In this document: one piece after another, positions 32,743 through 45,600 of the stretch
Position numbering within the stretch: position 1 is the first letter of the stretch
How the letters are laid out: each line of letters starts with the position of its first letter
From: Gloeophyllum trabeum ATCC 11539
Taxonomy: Eukaryota > Basidiomycota > Agaricomycetes > Gloeophyllales > Gloeophyllaceae
Direction of reading: 5' to 3'
DNA length: 64,000 nucleotides
NCBI RefSeq assembly: GCF_000344685.1
Contig: NW_006920410.1
Location: forward strand, 2,428,693 to 2,492,692
Notes under the pieces: model-generated
Database searches by the model: none
What the model was told of the DNA's origin: nothing
Seen by the model: the letters and a program-made list of their open reading frames with translations, nothing else
Position numbers and translations under genes: made by a program

Positions 32743-34885
32743 CTAAGTATCGTGCATGCCCCAGCCTCCATTGCCATTCAAGAATCGCGATTGCAAGATA
32801 CGATCGAAGGTCGGTCGAGCACTGACTTCCAAGCGAAGACACGCCTTGACGAGAGCCGCGGCATCTCCTAGAGCTCCTCCTCCATCCGGTTCTTCGCCCT
32901 CATGTTCCTTGCCCTCCCCGCATCGTTCGTCCAGTGCAATAGTCGCCGAAGCGAAGGGGGACTCTAGACCTTCCTGTGCCTCTGCTGCTGTGGTAAAAGG
33001 GCATTCTCCGACCAGCAGGACATAGGCGACGACGCCGAAAGCCCATACGTCTTGCTCTTTGCCCTGGTATCGTTCCCCACGCAAAATTTCGGGACCAGCA
33101 TAGTCCAATCTGGACGTGGATCGTTCATGAGTAGACGAAACATGATAGACTATGTGACTTACGTTCCACTGAAGGTATCCCATCCGCCCCTCTTGACGAG
33201 ACCTGAACTGCCGAAGTCGATCAAGATACATCGGCCATGTGGCCCCAACACCACGTTCTCGTCTTTGACATCACGGTGCACTGAAATGTAAATGCACAGT
33301 CACAAGGATAGTCAGCACTGATTTCCGATGGTGATGTGTTCACACTCACCGATGCCTTTGGAATGTAAAAACGCTAGGGCGTCCGCAATCTGACCAAGAT
33401 ACGTTCTGACAGAGCTTGGGGGAAGGCCATGCGGGTAGGTCTCCACCAGATCGAAGAGGTCGGACGGAGGCGAAGGCTCCGCAGGATTGGGCGCAGGCAC
33501 TAGGCACGGCATTACCAAATAGTAGTAATTGTCATCTTCAAAAAAGTCCCAGAGGGGGCCAATATTGGGGTGTCCTTTGACAACCTTGCCTTCCACCCAC
33601 TCCGATAATACGGCGAAGTCGGGTTCGCTATCTGCCCCAGTGCTGCCATTTGTCGAGCAACATTGCTGTTCTGAAGCCTTTTCCGATCCTGTCTCCAGCC
33701 GTGCAGGATCCCATGGTCGTCGGGGAGGCAAGACATAGGAAGTAGAGGAGATTGCATTCATGACATATATCTCAATAGGAATTGTTCCGAATTGGGGATG
33801 CTTCTTCCAGCAGTCTGCAAGGATTCGAGACTTGAAGACCTGCTTGATGACCAACGGAGGCTAAGGAAATATGAGATGGTCCGTGCAGAGGGCAAGAAAG
33901 AGAATGACAGTACCCCTAATGTCCCATCAATATTCATCTCCCTCGCACGCTTGACCAGCCCATATGCGCCCCTTCCCAATTCCCCCTCAATCACAAACTC
34001 CGTGATACTTTTCCCACCACCAATAAGCGTTTCTCGCTCGTTGTTGGGCGTGGGAGGTCGTGTACTCGACGCGAGGCTCAGCAAGCTGCGGGTGCTGCCA
34101 GACCGAATAAGCTGTTGAGGCGCCAGCTGGGATGAGACCACTTCGGTGGCTGCGGGAGCATCCACGGGAAGTATCGAGACCCGCCCAGCAATCAAGGAGA
34201 CTCGCTGCTGCGACGAGCGACGCCGTGGTCGGTAGTTGCTGGAAGAGCGCGAAAGAGGAGGGCGGAACTGCCCGTTGCCACTGAGAGGTAGCGATCGTAT
34301 CGGACTACTGGACGATGGTGACTGAGAGGGGGACACGGATAGTGGCTCGCCGGAGAAGCTGCTGGATGCTATTGCGCGAGGGCGGGGGCTAGAGGGACGG
34401 GAGGGCGTGACGGAGCTGATCGGTTTTGTCGTTTCAGGGGCGCCAGCCTTTGTCGGGGCTGAGGTACTGAGCCCCTTAGACCAGTCTGGTCGATCGCCAT
34501 CGCTTGGAAGGCTGAGGGACTCGTGAAGATACGTCGACTCGCCATCGTGCAGTGGGTCGTTCTCCTTCTCTGCCTCGCCCTTCTTCCAGTCAAATCCCCT
34601 GCCCATTATCGTGACTCCCCAGCTATTCCCGACACTAGCAGCTCTGTACAACTTGGCGGGAGGTGTGGCCACCCAGTCGTCATCGTCAAACGAGAGTTCG
34701 ACTGTGGGGGTCGCTAGCATGTCCTTTGGGTTGCGCAGTTTCCTCAGAGATTTCGAGAGAAGAGACACGAGCACAAGCGGGTTGTTGACGAGAGTGCTGG
34801 GGGCAGTGATAGAGCGTTTGCGACGGGATGCTAAATCGGAAGTGTGGCCGGCGACGGCGGTGGCGCGAGTGCTGCCGGGGTCCAT
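32743..34885 (-). CDS. Serine/threonine protein kinase, PAS-kinase-like (no PAS domain seen)
   Basis: Four exons: 34885-33914, 33860-33350, 33280-33163 and 33109-32743, giving 655 aa. The start is the first ATG in the open frame (34885); the frame runs further upstream without ATG, so an additional 5' exon is possible. Residues 1 to ~290 are Ser/Pro/Arg-rich and disordered. The kinase domain then shows all key elements: GELGRGAYGLVKRA loop, VIKQVFK lysine, VHRDVKDENVVL catalytic loop, LIDFGSS, LDYAGPEIL and EQDVWAFGVVAYVLLVGECPF. The catalytic-loop wording and GTxxYAxPE style resemble PAS kinases (Psk1/PASK), but I see no PAS sequence. An insertion of ~50 residues between the N-lobe lysine and the hinge is unusual. 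Role uncertain; nutrient signalling would be a guess. Confidence 0.82.
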
Positions 34886-36108
34886 TTCCGAGGTGAATTG
34901 ACTCTGCCTTTTCGGCACGTGTCCCTTCCGCTCTTCCGCTGCTGTAATGATCTGGGATCCCGTCCGACCGTTCACAGGGCACGGATGCAGGTTTAGGGAG
35001 ACGAGACGAAAGCCAAGTAACCAAGCGATGGAGGGGCCCGCGGTATCTCTTGCGTAGTCGCAATCTTGACTTCACGGCGGAGGCGGTGTACTACTGTCAG
35101 CCCAGCCTGTGGTCTATATAGGAAATCATCTGCTTTGATATCTCCTCATTCACCCACCCGGGCACCTTATCTCTCATCTTGGTTACTCTGCACCCATTTG
35201 CTCTGGCAACCACCGATAACCCACCGATTCCGTCTGCCTTCCCATGAAATATCCACGGAGCACCCACCGCCCGCACGTAATCTATTTGTAGTACATGTCC
35301 AAACCACATCTATTTCAGACACCATCGGATCCCATTCTGGGACCATCCTAGAGGGTCAGCAGGTCACGCTGGGACGTCGTCCGGGCAGCATTGAGAAACA
35401 GCGATCCTGCAAGCTGTCTTCGTGTCGCCCGACAGCCGGAGTTTGTACGGTCTTCCTCGCATTGGTTCGTCTGCCGATCTTCACGATTCCCTAGTACAAC
35501 GCGTTGTTTGGCCGGAGCCACGACGTACGATTCAGAGAGATGCTGTTTGGGCATTTGGGTACCCGACAAGGTACAGGCGACCAGCTCTCCTCTCGGGATA
35601 ATAGCAGCTTCATCTCGAATATGTATTCCGAACGGCGAAATGTATGGACGATCACAGTGGATAGCAATGATTCTGAATACATGGCCACTACAGTACAAGT
35701 ACTACGAGTACTACGGGCTCGAGTGGCAAGATTGTTGTGTTTATCGACCTTCAGCCACATGAAACAAATATACGCAAATATTTGTCAGTGGCCATTTTTG
35801 GAACAGACATTCAGAGTTCGTCGGGCCCGCCTGTAGCATCGTCCTCAAGAAACAAAACTTTGTGAGTATCCAGCCCATTTATGCTTCTGGATGGCTTGAT
35901 TATGTGTTTATGGATGGGCTCCAACGAGATTTGAGCGGATTGATGGGCAGGGTCTGAGTGAGACGGATGGATGGCATGCGTCGACTCAGGATGTGCCATG
36001 CACGGATACAGGGTGTTCAATCCCACCAATCATTCGTCTCCCTCCCACTGGGCGCCCTGCAAGGAACAGGATCCTCGCTAACGTTGATTTGCTCCTAGCC
36101 CGCCCGCC
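34886..36108. other. Long gene-free stretch kinase / RPL32
   Basis: About 1.2 kb between divergent genes. Several chance frames (up to 142 codons) resemble nothing. A tiny AGTACTACG tandem duplication is at 35698-35715. No RNA gene or transposon seen. Confidence 0.45.
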
Positions 36109-36725
36109 ATGGTTGTCAAGGTCCCGATCGTCAAGAAGCGTACGAAGCCCTTCAAGTTCGTGCACATAGCTCGTCCTCGCATACTCTAGACTCACTGTCT
36201 CTCGATGGACTTATAGGCGGCACCAGTCTGACCGTTACAAGAGTGTCAAGGAGAACTGGCGGAAACCGAAGGGTATTGACAACAGGGTCAGGCGGCGGTT
36301 CAAGGGCCAACTGCCCATGCCCAAGGTACGTCCATATACTATGGGGAAGCACTTCTCTGTCCTTAAGGCGGCATGCATAGATTGGGTATGGCAGCAACAA
36401 GAAGGTACAGTTCTGTCTCGGTAGTGAATTCCCAAATATTCCTCACCCTGGCTCGATAGACCCGGCATCTACTCCCCAGCGGCCTGAAGAAGTTCTTGGT
36501 CAGCAATGTTCGGGAACTTGATATTCTGTTAATGCACAACAAAAGCTTCGCGGCTGAGATCGCGCACAACGTGAGCAGCCGCAACCGGGCCTTGATCCTC
36601 GAGCGGTTCGTATATTCCTTCGCCCAAATTCAATCTTGCTGACTCTCGGGAACCTTGGATACAGGGCCAAGGTACTGTCTGTGAAGGTCACGAATCCCGC
36701 AGCGCGGTTACGGTCGGAGGAGTAG
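36109..36725 (+). CDS. RPL32: 60S ribosomal protein eL32
   Basis: Five exons: 36109-36155, 36217-36325, 36381-36404, 36460-36605 and 36665-36725, giving 128 aa. It is a structural protein of the large cytosolic ribosomal subunit. The start is [19 protein letters not shown], then [51 protein letters not shown] and the end [10 protein letters not shown]. Length and sequence match eL32 of other fungi (about 130 aa). Exon 3 is only 24 nt. All four introns are 51-61 bp, with GTxCGT or GTACxx donors. Confidence 0.98.
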
Positions 36726-37074
36726 AGTATTGCTGTCGTGTTTGTCTTCTTACTCATGTATCATTTCTTTCCCCTATGCCGGAGATAATCGACATGCGAC
36801 CATGCTTCAGGCCAAAACATTCCATGCCTCATCTGACGAACCTCGGATCGCTCCTTACGTCTCTCATTGTAAGGCCCGTAAACTGCGAAGGGCGGAGTTG
36901 TGGCGTACCAGATCTTGATATGATTCCTACCAGATCGGGATCGGGGATTGATATCGCATCTAAGCGACCTTTGTCTTCGCTCACTTCGTACGCTCTGAAT
37001 TTATTGAGGCTGCTGCGCTATTTCTTGCCCAAGATGTCCATCAGGCAAGGTAGCTTAAGACGATTTATGCATAC
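36726..37074. other. Intergenic region RPL32 / MEMO1
   Basis: About 350 bp between same-strand genes. No recognisable feature; a short upstream exon of the MEMO gene could hide here but was not found. Confidence 0.45.
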
Positions 37075-38375
37075 ATGCTCACGAAGTTCAGGCGCGCCAC
37101 CCATGCTGGTTCGTGGTACACGGACGATGGTATTCCCTTTTCTGCTTATCATCGTGATGTTGCTTAACGGCGCGGCGCATATTCAGGAAATGAGCTGGAC
37201 CAAGAATTATCTGAATGGCTCGAAGCTGTGAGGCCCGCCGAAGACGAGCATTTCTCGCCTCCCATCAAGGGATGCAAGGCGATCATAGCACCGTAGGCGC
37301 GTCTACCCAAAGTTGTCAGCACTGGATTTACCTGGATCCCATAGTCATGCAGGTTACTCCTACTCTGGGCCGACAGCAGCATGGGCATACAAGAGCATTG
37401 ATGTCACTGGAATGTATGGCCATGGTTGCCGACTGCCCACTACGATCTCCATTTAACATGATGTTAGCAAGCGCGTCTTCATCCTCGGACCTTCCCATCA
37501 CGTCTATCTCGACGGATGTGCGCTGTCCAAGTGCAAGGAGTATGAAACGCCCATCGGAAACCTGCCGCTGGATTTGTCAAGTACGTCCAACGGTCGACTT
37601 TAGACAAATCTAACTGTCATGTTCAGCTATCCAGGAACTCAGGGCCACCGGGCACTTCAGTGATATGAGTCTGGACACAGATGAAGATGAGCATAGCATT
37701 GAAATGCATATCCCTTATGTTCGGAAGGTATTTGAGGGGTAAGTGGCTTGCCTCCCTCTAATGCCGGGAGTCCCTCAGCATGATGAACAGAATGGATATC
37801 ACAATCGTTCCAATCCTCGTTGGGGCTATCAATAAAGACAAAGAAGCATCGTATGGAAGTCTGCTGGCGCCGTACCTCGCAAGAGATGATACCTTCTGCG
37901 TGGTTTCCAGTGACTTCTGTCATTGGTCAGTAACATGTTCTCAAATTGCCGGGCCTGCTAACGTCTGCCCTCGTACAGGGGAACCCGTTTCTCGTATACC
38001 TTTTACTATCCCGAACCCCCTCCGACCGAGAGGCCAGGAGTTCGATTGTCTCGGAATGGCCCATCGCCGGATACGCTGTCTACGCATCCTATCCATGCGT
38101 CAATCTCAGCGTTGGACCATGAAGCCATATCTCTTTTGACCATACCCCCGGGTACGGCTGGCGAAGCTCATACCGCTTTTGCAGCGTATCTTGCCAAGAC
38201 CAAGAATACGATATGCGGCCGTCATCCGATAGGAGTCCTGCTAGGCTCACTCACCGCTTTGGAGAAGGAAGGACGTCAACCCACAATCAAATGGGTGAGA
38301 TACGCACAGAGCAGCAAATGTTACAATATTCATGATTCCAGTGTGAGTTACGCGAGCGCGTACGTTGTAGTTTAG
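37075..38375 (+). CDS. MEMO1-family protein
   Basis: Seven exons: 37075-37129, 37187-37292, 37345-37413, 37468-37580, 37627-37738, 37791-37925 and 37979-38375, giving 328 aa. Start [18 protein letters not shown]. Family motifs are [52 protein letters not shown] and [17 protein letters not shown], with the end [25 protein letters not shown] proteins have a dioxygenase-like (LigB) fold. The conserved His-His-Cys metal site is represented by HAGYS, SHH and the cysteine of DFCHWG. Human MEMO1 binds copper or iron and affects redox and cell motility; the fungal role is not settled. A non-conserved stretch of ~25 residues (about [15 protein letters not shown]) sits after the metal-site cysteine. 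The 3' end is 48 bp from the convergent histidine phosphatase gene. Confidence 0.93.
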
Positions 38376-38423
38376 AAACTGTGTTCTAGCTTCTATGTCT
38401 TCTATTGAAACAATCTCAATGTT

Positions 38424-39594
38424 CTACATCCTTGATACTGTCTGAGTCGCTTCTGGTAACTGTGGACCAATCGGCTCGTCAATCTCATTCTCCGTACCAG
38501 GCACCCCCAGGTCCTCCACGACCTGAGATACGCAGCCCGTCAGCGTATCCTCAAGTTACTAGTATCGGAAGACTTACTTTGCCGTCTGCAATCTCTATGT
38601 CCTCAAAGCCCCAGTCGCGGGAGGCACCCTCTTTCAAATGGGCGCCATCCCCAAGCGTTTTGGCATCCCATGCACCCAGCACCCGATCTGTGCCAGCTTT
38701 GCGATGGAGTTCCGTCAACGAACAACATCCGATCCTCAGAGGAAGCCCCCTGTTTCCTAGGAGCTCTCGTGCGAGCGCAATAACGGTGGCAGCATGGCTG
38801 ACCAGCAAGATTCGGCGGTGTTTGCCCGAGAATCTGCGCTCGACCTCAGGCACGAAGAGCTTGAGGAATCCGGCGACCCTGTCGTGCACTTGCTCCACGT
38901 CCTCCCCTTTGCGGGAGGGATACCAGATGGAAGTCCAAGAGTCGTCTATCTCAGGGAAGTACTTCTTCAGCTCCGACGCCGAGGCTGGTCGGGGATGAAG
39001 ACCTGTCCCTGCTTTGACCGGTGAGTACCATTCAGAGAGGCCTTCTCAAGGTGATCACCTGATTAGACAATGAGGCGAGAGTCACATAAATGTGCGTACC
39101 GTGCTCAACATAGATCGGCACATTTAGAGCTTGAGAGGTAGGCCGAATCGTCTGGAGACATCGATCTGGCAAATTCAAACATTGGTCAGTCCTTGGTGAT
39201 GAGCCCGCGCTTGTTTCATTCACAGTAGGGAGATGAGTATATTGCGGTCGGTCTCTGGTCCTCTGGAAGGGAAGCAAAATATTCCGCTAACTCCTTCGCC
39301 TGAGTCTGATTCAAAAAGGTAAGACCATATGTATAGGCCATACATCACCAAAATCGCTGTACCTCGCCGTAGGCAGCTAAGGGAGGATCTCGAGGCAGTC
39401 CAGTCTCACTCTTCCTAGGATGTCCATCACATATGAGAATGCCGCCGCTGTACGAAACGACAATTGCGGTAGACTGACCAATTGTTAGTAACCCAGTTTA
39501 GTCTGAAGCCTGTCCACGAACTACGTTAGCCAGCACAACGCGTACGGATTGGTATGCTCTCACCATGTCGTGCGATATAAATCGTCTCAAGCAT
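38424..39594 (-). CDS. Histidine phosphatase (phosphoglycerate mutase-like), Tfc7/UBASH3-related
   Basis: Seven exons: 39594-39564, 39509-39479, 39414-39363, 39299-39224, 39165-39100, 39041-38578 and 38522-38424, giving 272 aa. The start MLETIYIARHGFRLNWV carries the catalytic RHG, split by an intron in the glycine codon. LPRDPPLAAYGEAKELAEYF is shortened here to PRDPPLAAYGE. Then come YSSPYYRCLQTIRPT-like YRCLQTIRPTSQAL, GLSEWYSPVKAG and the second-histidine motif ILLVSHAATVIALARELL. This pattern matches the fungal histidine phosphatases related to the N-terminal part of TFIIIC tau55 (Tfc7), not glycolytic phosphoglycerate mutase. The substrate is unknown. The N-terminal third is built from five exons of 31-76 nt, and exon 6 uses an AAG acceptor. 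Confidence 0.87.
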
Positions 39595-40114
39595 GAGTGG
39601 TTCGAAGAGTTGTCAGAGGACGATATCGTAGAAAGGCTCGGATGCACTGATCAGATACGGGGCGCGTATCCGCTCTTGGCCATGTCATACATACTTCAGT
39701 GTCGTCCACGTCGAGGATGTCAACGCGTGCAGAGCGGCTTACTGACTTTGTCTTGACTTCGATCGTAGCACTCAGTGTCTCAAACTTGCGCAATCACACC
39801 ATACACCAGGGCGATTATACAAACATAAGAGGATCCAAGCCTCACAGAGAATTCACCCATTATGCTACAAATTACTTCTCATGCCCAGAGGAACGTAGCA
39901 TATCTTCATATCATTGAGCTTAGACGGAGGACGTTAGTGCATGAGATGAGTATGTAGGCAAGACACAAGCAGGCGCGGAGACAGAAAAGAAGACAACAAA
40001 GAGCGAGAAAAGAAAACAAGCATCACGTTATGCGCAGGTGTGTTCGGCTGTTCTTGACCAGATATTTTGCATGGCACTCGTAGTGCCTGGAGCAGTTTGC
40101 CCTGTGAGGCTCCC
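39595..40114. other. Intergenic region histidine phosphatase / STM1
   Basis: About 520 bp: promoter of the phosphatase gene and 3' flank of STM1. No recognisable feature. Confidence 0.5.
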
Positions 40115-41518
40115 TCATGCCAAGGCAGGGAAAGCCGTCTCGTCGTCGACGTTGACAACCGGAGCACTGGGTCCATTAGCACGGCCCCTGGCGCCGCCTC
40201 GTCCACGACCACCACGGCTGCCTCTGTCGCCCCTGTCCCCTCCACGACCGCGGCCACCCCTCTGAGGGCGCTCGAAGCGAGCATCGATCTCGAGGTAAAC
40301 CTTCTCCTCCTTCTTGGGCTTCGCCTTCGGAGCATTGGACTTGGTCTGTAAGAATAGGACGGTGAGCGGATCAAGACCTGGAGAAAAAAACTTGAGACAT
40401 ACCTTGCCGGCAAAGTACGCCTCCTCGTCCTCATTCTTCTTCAGAGGGACTGCATCCTTCCAGATGGAATCATCTCCCTCGTTAGCCTTACGAGTCTCCA
40501 GCTTAGGTACGACACCAGCGGCCTCTTCCTTCTTCTTGGCGAGGTACTGGTCCAAGGTGAGAGTGTTATCTTCCTCCTCTTCCCTGTCCCGGTCCCTGCG
40601 AGGGGGCCTATCCCCGGACTTCTCTTCCGCAGCAGCAGGAGCGGCCTCGCCAGCTTCAGCTGCCGGAGCGTCCCAAGCACTAGCGGAATTGTCGCCTCCA
40701 GCCCAATCGTTGCTCGGAGCAGTGCCGGCCCAATCGTTGTTCGTGTCAACTACAGCGTCAGTGGCGCCCTGCACCTCAGCCTGGAGCTCGGTGGTGCCCT
40801 CGTCACCGCCCCAGCCCTGGTGTATCTTCTTGTCCGAATCGCTAGAACATATGTTCAATCCATGCATACCGCCATAATATAAGGGCGATCACTCACGTCT
40901 TGCCGGTGCCACTGTGTCTATCGTAGGCGCGCCCGCGTCCGCCGCGCTGACCGCCACGTCCACGACCCCTGCCACGGCCGCGACCTTCGCCGTCAACTAG
41001 TCAAACGAATCCACAGGACGTCAGAGGACAAAGTGAGAGCAATGCGGAAAGGAATCGGACTGACATCTCCTTTGACCACCCTCAGCGGGAGAGGCAGCAT
41101 CGTCCTCCGGGGCCTGGTTTTCATCCCGAGCACCGTTGGTTCTGCCACCTCTGCCTCTCTGGTAATATCGGCCTCCCCGAGACGCAGGCCCAGCCTTCGG
41201 TTTCTGGGCCTTTGCCGGAGCGGCAGCCGCTGGGGCCTCCTCCTTGGGCTTCGCTGCGGCAGCCGCTGGAGTCCCAGGTCGAGAGGACTCCTCTGTTCCA
41301 TTGTTGCGGTGGTTACGAATGTGGTATGGGAGTGGCGGTGGTGAGAGTGCATCGTTTCCCAGGTGGGAGTACAAGATGGTACAGGGGGGAAATTGGCCAA
41401 ATAATGCGGCGTTGGATGGTTTAGACGGTTAAGTTCATTAGAAGACGCAAAGCGCATTGAAAAGAGGGGTTAACTGACCATCGAGAAGGGCAAAGGGATT
41501 TCTGCTGGCCACCGACAT
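40115..41518 (-). CDS. STM1: Stm1 / SERBP1-type ribosome and RNA-binding protein
   Basis: Five exons: 41518-41479, 41292-41065, 40996-40897, 40841-40403 and 40345-40115, giving 345 aa. Stm1/SERBP1 proteins thread through the mRNA channel of idle ribosomes and preserve them during nutrient stress. The start MSVASRNPFALLD is the family hallmark. RGG stretches (GRYYQRGRGGR, then a long RG block), the core motif YDRHSGTGKTDSDKKIHQGWG, and the C-terminal NTLTLDQYLAKKKEE with a second RGG region follow. The end NVDDETAFPALA resembles a conserved terminal motif of the family. Intron 1 is unusually long for this window (186 bp), and its acceptor was chosen because it joins D to EESSRPGTP in frame. 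Confidence 0.92.
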
Positions 41519-42636
41519 ATTGACGGGGCCCTCTTGCGTCAATCAATCCTCGGAAGTAGGCTGTACGACCGAAAGTTGTGGCGTCGACGATGTCCGACAG
41601 CAGGGGGGCTCTGAAACCTTTGCGTTTGAGTTGAGAGACTCGAGCGGCGTCGCTGCGACCCCCAGGACTGCGGTTTCCGGGTCCTTTCAGCCACCGGAGC
41701 CGCGCCTGTACAGTTCTTGGCCGTCACTGGATAAAGGCTCCGTCGACGCGTTCCCTCCCATAACGCATAATTCACAGGTGAGTAGCAGTTGGCTCGATGT
41801 CGGGTGCGTTGTCTAACGATCGTTTATGCAGCCTCTCAAAAGCATCTCAACGAGGATACGCCCGCCTCTCGCAGGACCGGAGTGTGTCGAGGACCTTGAG
41901 ACCGTCATAGCAGGCTGGAGAACATGAGGGCATGCCCGAACGATGGGACTTGGGTGCGGCGCGCTGGTGCTATATGCTGGGGCTTTGCTCTAGCGGTTGA
42001 TCCTTCGTGGTCACCGTATGGGCTGTGTCGCAATGTCTCGTTGTACATTTACGGTAGCGTATGTGGTATGAATAAACATCCATACTCTGGCGTATTATGC
42101 ACATTCGTGTGTTCGTGCGTGGAGAGCTCGCCCATAGACACGAAGACTACACAATTGAGGGCTGCATGAATTGCGTACCAAGACGCCATCCGAATCCCAT
42201 TCCCTCCAGGTGCTGCAACAGCTCCCGTAACCAAAGGGTATGTTATACCAGGGCTGTCGGCACACTTCCCCACTCCATGTACACGCCTTTGGATGCAGCA
42301 TCGAGCGAGTCGGGAGCTTCAGAAAAGACGTTCCAGCTTGGGCGACGCATGGAGCTCGCTGAGCGGAGCGGACATGAGAGAGTCGCAGCCACATCACATG
42401 GCTCGACATGCGCGAACATCGCCGCCCGGTATCAGGAAGGTCAGGAACAGGAAGGTCAGGAATGAGACCGCGCTGAAACAAGAACGCAGCTGACTGAGGC
42501 AGTCAAAACGAGGAGTGGCCGGAAGCGGAGTTGACAACGTCTCCTTACCTTTGCTCAGGCTGTGCGCCATAACCGCCTGCAGTCCACAGACGACCTCGCT
42601 TCCATCGTCGTCGTCGGCGGCGACGACTGCTCGCTC
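41519..42636. other. Gene-free stretch STM1 / SPP1
   Basis: About 1.1 kb between divergent genes. The only structure seen is a perfect direct repeat of CAGGAAGGTCAGGAA at 42433-42447 and 42448-42462. Chance frames resemble no family. Confidence 0.45.
42433..42462 (+). repeat. Two tandem copies of a 15-bp unit
   Basis: CAGGAAGGTCAGGAA occurs twice without a gap and without a mismatch, about 180 bp before the Spp1 start. It is probably a small replication-slippage repeat. Confidence 0.8.
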
Positions 42637-45600
42637 ATGGCTTCACGCAGACTTGCAATTTCCTTCCTCTGTGACGACGATCCAGCCGCTCCTCCGCCGA
42701 GTGCCCATTCTCCTTCCCACCCGATTCCGCCGGCACCGTCCTCCGCGACCGGCAGTCCTGCTTTTGCACAACACAGTCGTGCCGATCGTCCTCAATACTC
42801 CGCGACTGGCCACAATGTCTTCGAGGACGACGCTGACGACGAGGCCTATTCGAATTACCCTCGCGATCTTGGCGCGAGCCACACTTCACGTCCACCAACG
42901 ACGAGACACTTCGGGCGCAGTGGCTCGCCACCACTCGACGCGTCTGCGAGTCTCTCTCCTGTCGTGGACACCCGAGTCACAGCCCAACGTTACACCGTGC
43001 ATCGCGTCAATAGCGAGCTAGAGCCATCCAGGTCGTCGCATTCTACCCGTACCACGCTCCCCCTCGACTCTGCGCGCAGTCCCCGATTTTCTACAGCAGA
43101 GTCTCATCACTTCCCCTCTTATAATCCGCATCAATACTCGTTCCCCGCTCCTCCAGCCAACTTCACTACTCCTCAGTACGCATCATATTCTCGACCTGGG
43201 TCATCCTCGTCTGCTATTCCCGAGTCGCACTCGCCCGTAATGTCTTTCCGATACTCACAATCTCCAGAGCAAATGAGGATATCCCCACTTCGATCTCCTG
43301 TCATTCCTTATGCTCAGTTGCAGTCCCGCTCAAGCATGTCCCCTACGCACGGAGCACGGGCAGAGGCAACGTCTCCTTCCAACTACTATTACCCCCAAAG
43401 CCAAGCCGCTCGCGCACCCTTGTCGATCCAGACTTATGCGTCATCCAGCCACGGATTCTCTCTCGAGTCAGAGCGCACGGCGCCCAGTCCCTACGGTCAT
43501 GCTCACACAGTCCAGCAGCCCCAGTCTAAATCCGTGTCTTCTTCTTATCCTCCGACGTCATCCCCAACGGTCTCGAAGGCGCAAGTACAATCCCCGCTGT
43601 CTGGGTTAGAAGCACTTGTTCAGGCAGCCACAGAGGAACGGCGGCGGCTAAGCGGGGGTTCGGAACCGGGCGGGGTCAGTGCGATGCGGATGAGTTTGAG
43701 TCCTGTAGCCAACCGCTCCGCTGCTAAGGAGTACGCGGTGTACCAAGAGCCCCAATTCCCTCAGAATGAGCAGCCATATCGCCTCCAGTCCCCAGTACTT
43801 CCAGACTCCGTGCGTAATGCAGGATCTGAGCCTCCTCGAAAGAGACGACGAAGCTCAGGATCTCCTGGTCAAGTACCCCAACATTACACTGCGAATGTGG
43901 AGCAAGCACCATCCCCTCCGGTCGTCAGCGTTCCAGCACCAAGGCAGGCTCACTCTATCTCACCAGATAGACATCCCCTTTCACCGGCACCTGCCCTAGA
44001 CGAAGTACCTGAGTACGCTATACGTCGGGCGGAGATACCTGAATCTTCAACGAGGAATCGGGATCCGCCACCCGGTGATGCCGAACAAGACGCTCATGAG
44101 TGGTTCATGGAGCAGTATGGAGCGTCGTCGCGGTCCTCATCCTCGCCCTATCCTTCTCCTCGCGGGAGCCCTGTCGCGTCGCGCCGAGGCAGGGACCGCA
44201 GTATTGAATCGGAGATGCAGCAGCCCTTGCCCACACCCACTGAGTTTTCGGAGGTGGTCCCTGTTGACTCACCGAAGCCCCCTTCTAGGAAGTCTAGCCC
44301 GTCTACCCCAACGCGGGCCTTGGAGGAAGTGTTGGACGACGCGATCTCTGTTAAAGAGGAGGCTGTGACTGTGGCCGATACAGACGTGGATAGAGATATT
44401 GAAGGTGCTCTTGGACTAGACGAGCCTGCCCCTGTTCCTGCGGTCAATTCCTTCGATGTTGAAGACGAGCTCCTGAGTTTAGTGGATGATCATAAGGATC
44501 AGAAACCCGCCTTGGCGCCTCGCTCTCCGGAAGCCCACCGTCGTAAACAGGACCATTCACCCGCCCAGGCACCCTTCAAAGCACCTTCGACGCCGGCTCC
44601 AAGTCATAAACGCAGCGCTTCTCGTAATGCCCTGCCGAGTGCTCCCATGCCCGAGCATGAATTAATGCCTCCTCCATCCATCATGCGTAGCTCAAGCGGC
44701 AGTAAAGATAAGACCGCTGCTGCGGATCGTTCGAAGTCTTCCAGCAAAAAAGAAGAGCCTGCGAAGAGCGATGTCACGACAGGTCCCTCTCTGCAGGCGA
44801 AAAAGAAAGTACGTACTTCCTTCACTTTTGTTCGACATCCTCTTTAAAGGTCCTAATCAAACATCTGGCTAGTCTGCGTCCAAGCCAAAGGCCCCTCCAA
44901 AGCCGAAGAAGACTGCTTCTGGTACGAAAGCTAAGTCTAGAGTGAAAGCGCTTCAGGACGAGGACGCTTCCTCCGCACCTGCGAGAAGCAAAAAGGCTTC
45001 TCCCTCCACTGGTGGAGCCAAAAGTAGGGCGAAGTCTGGTTCCGTGGCTAGGTCAAGATCTACTTCAGTTCTCCCCATCCGACTGGGATCGGCTGCGCCT
45101 GATCCGGAGACCATAAGGAAGGAGGATGAGGACGTCCAAGAAGACGAGGAGGACCTTGCAGACAAAGCCGACGATGACAAGCTCTATTGTATCTGTAAGA
45201 CTAAGTACGACGAAGACAAAGTCATGATTGCATGCGATCGGTTAGTGCTACGGCTCACGTCTTTCCAATGAGTGGCATTGTGCTGATTCTCTTGTTTAAT
45301 GGTTTGCTAGATGCGACGAATGGTACCATACGCTATGCGTTAATATGCCCGACTTAGAAATCGATCTCGTCGATACCTTCATTTGTCCCCCTTGCGTCGA
45401 GAGTGGGTGCACTATCCGTTCTCTAGCGCTGTTACTTATCCTTGGAGATTTCAGACAATCCTCAGCTCTCCCTTGAAACGACATACAAACGACGTTGCTT
45501 CGCCGGGCTCCAGCATCCCAGTCCCTCTTCTCCCAGCGCGTGTCATAAGCCTGCCCGCGGCGCTTTATCCAAGTACTGCTCTGACGAGTGCGGGGTGAAG

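Noticed and set aside
35698..35715. AGTACTACG tandem duplication
   Set aside because: Only two 9-bp copies in AT/GC-neutral intergenic DNA; likely chance.
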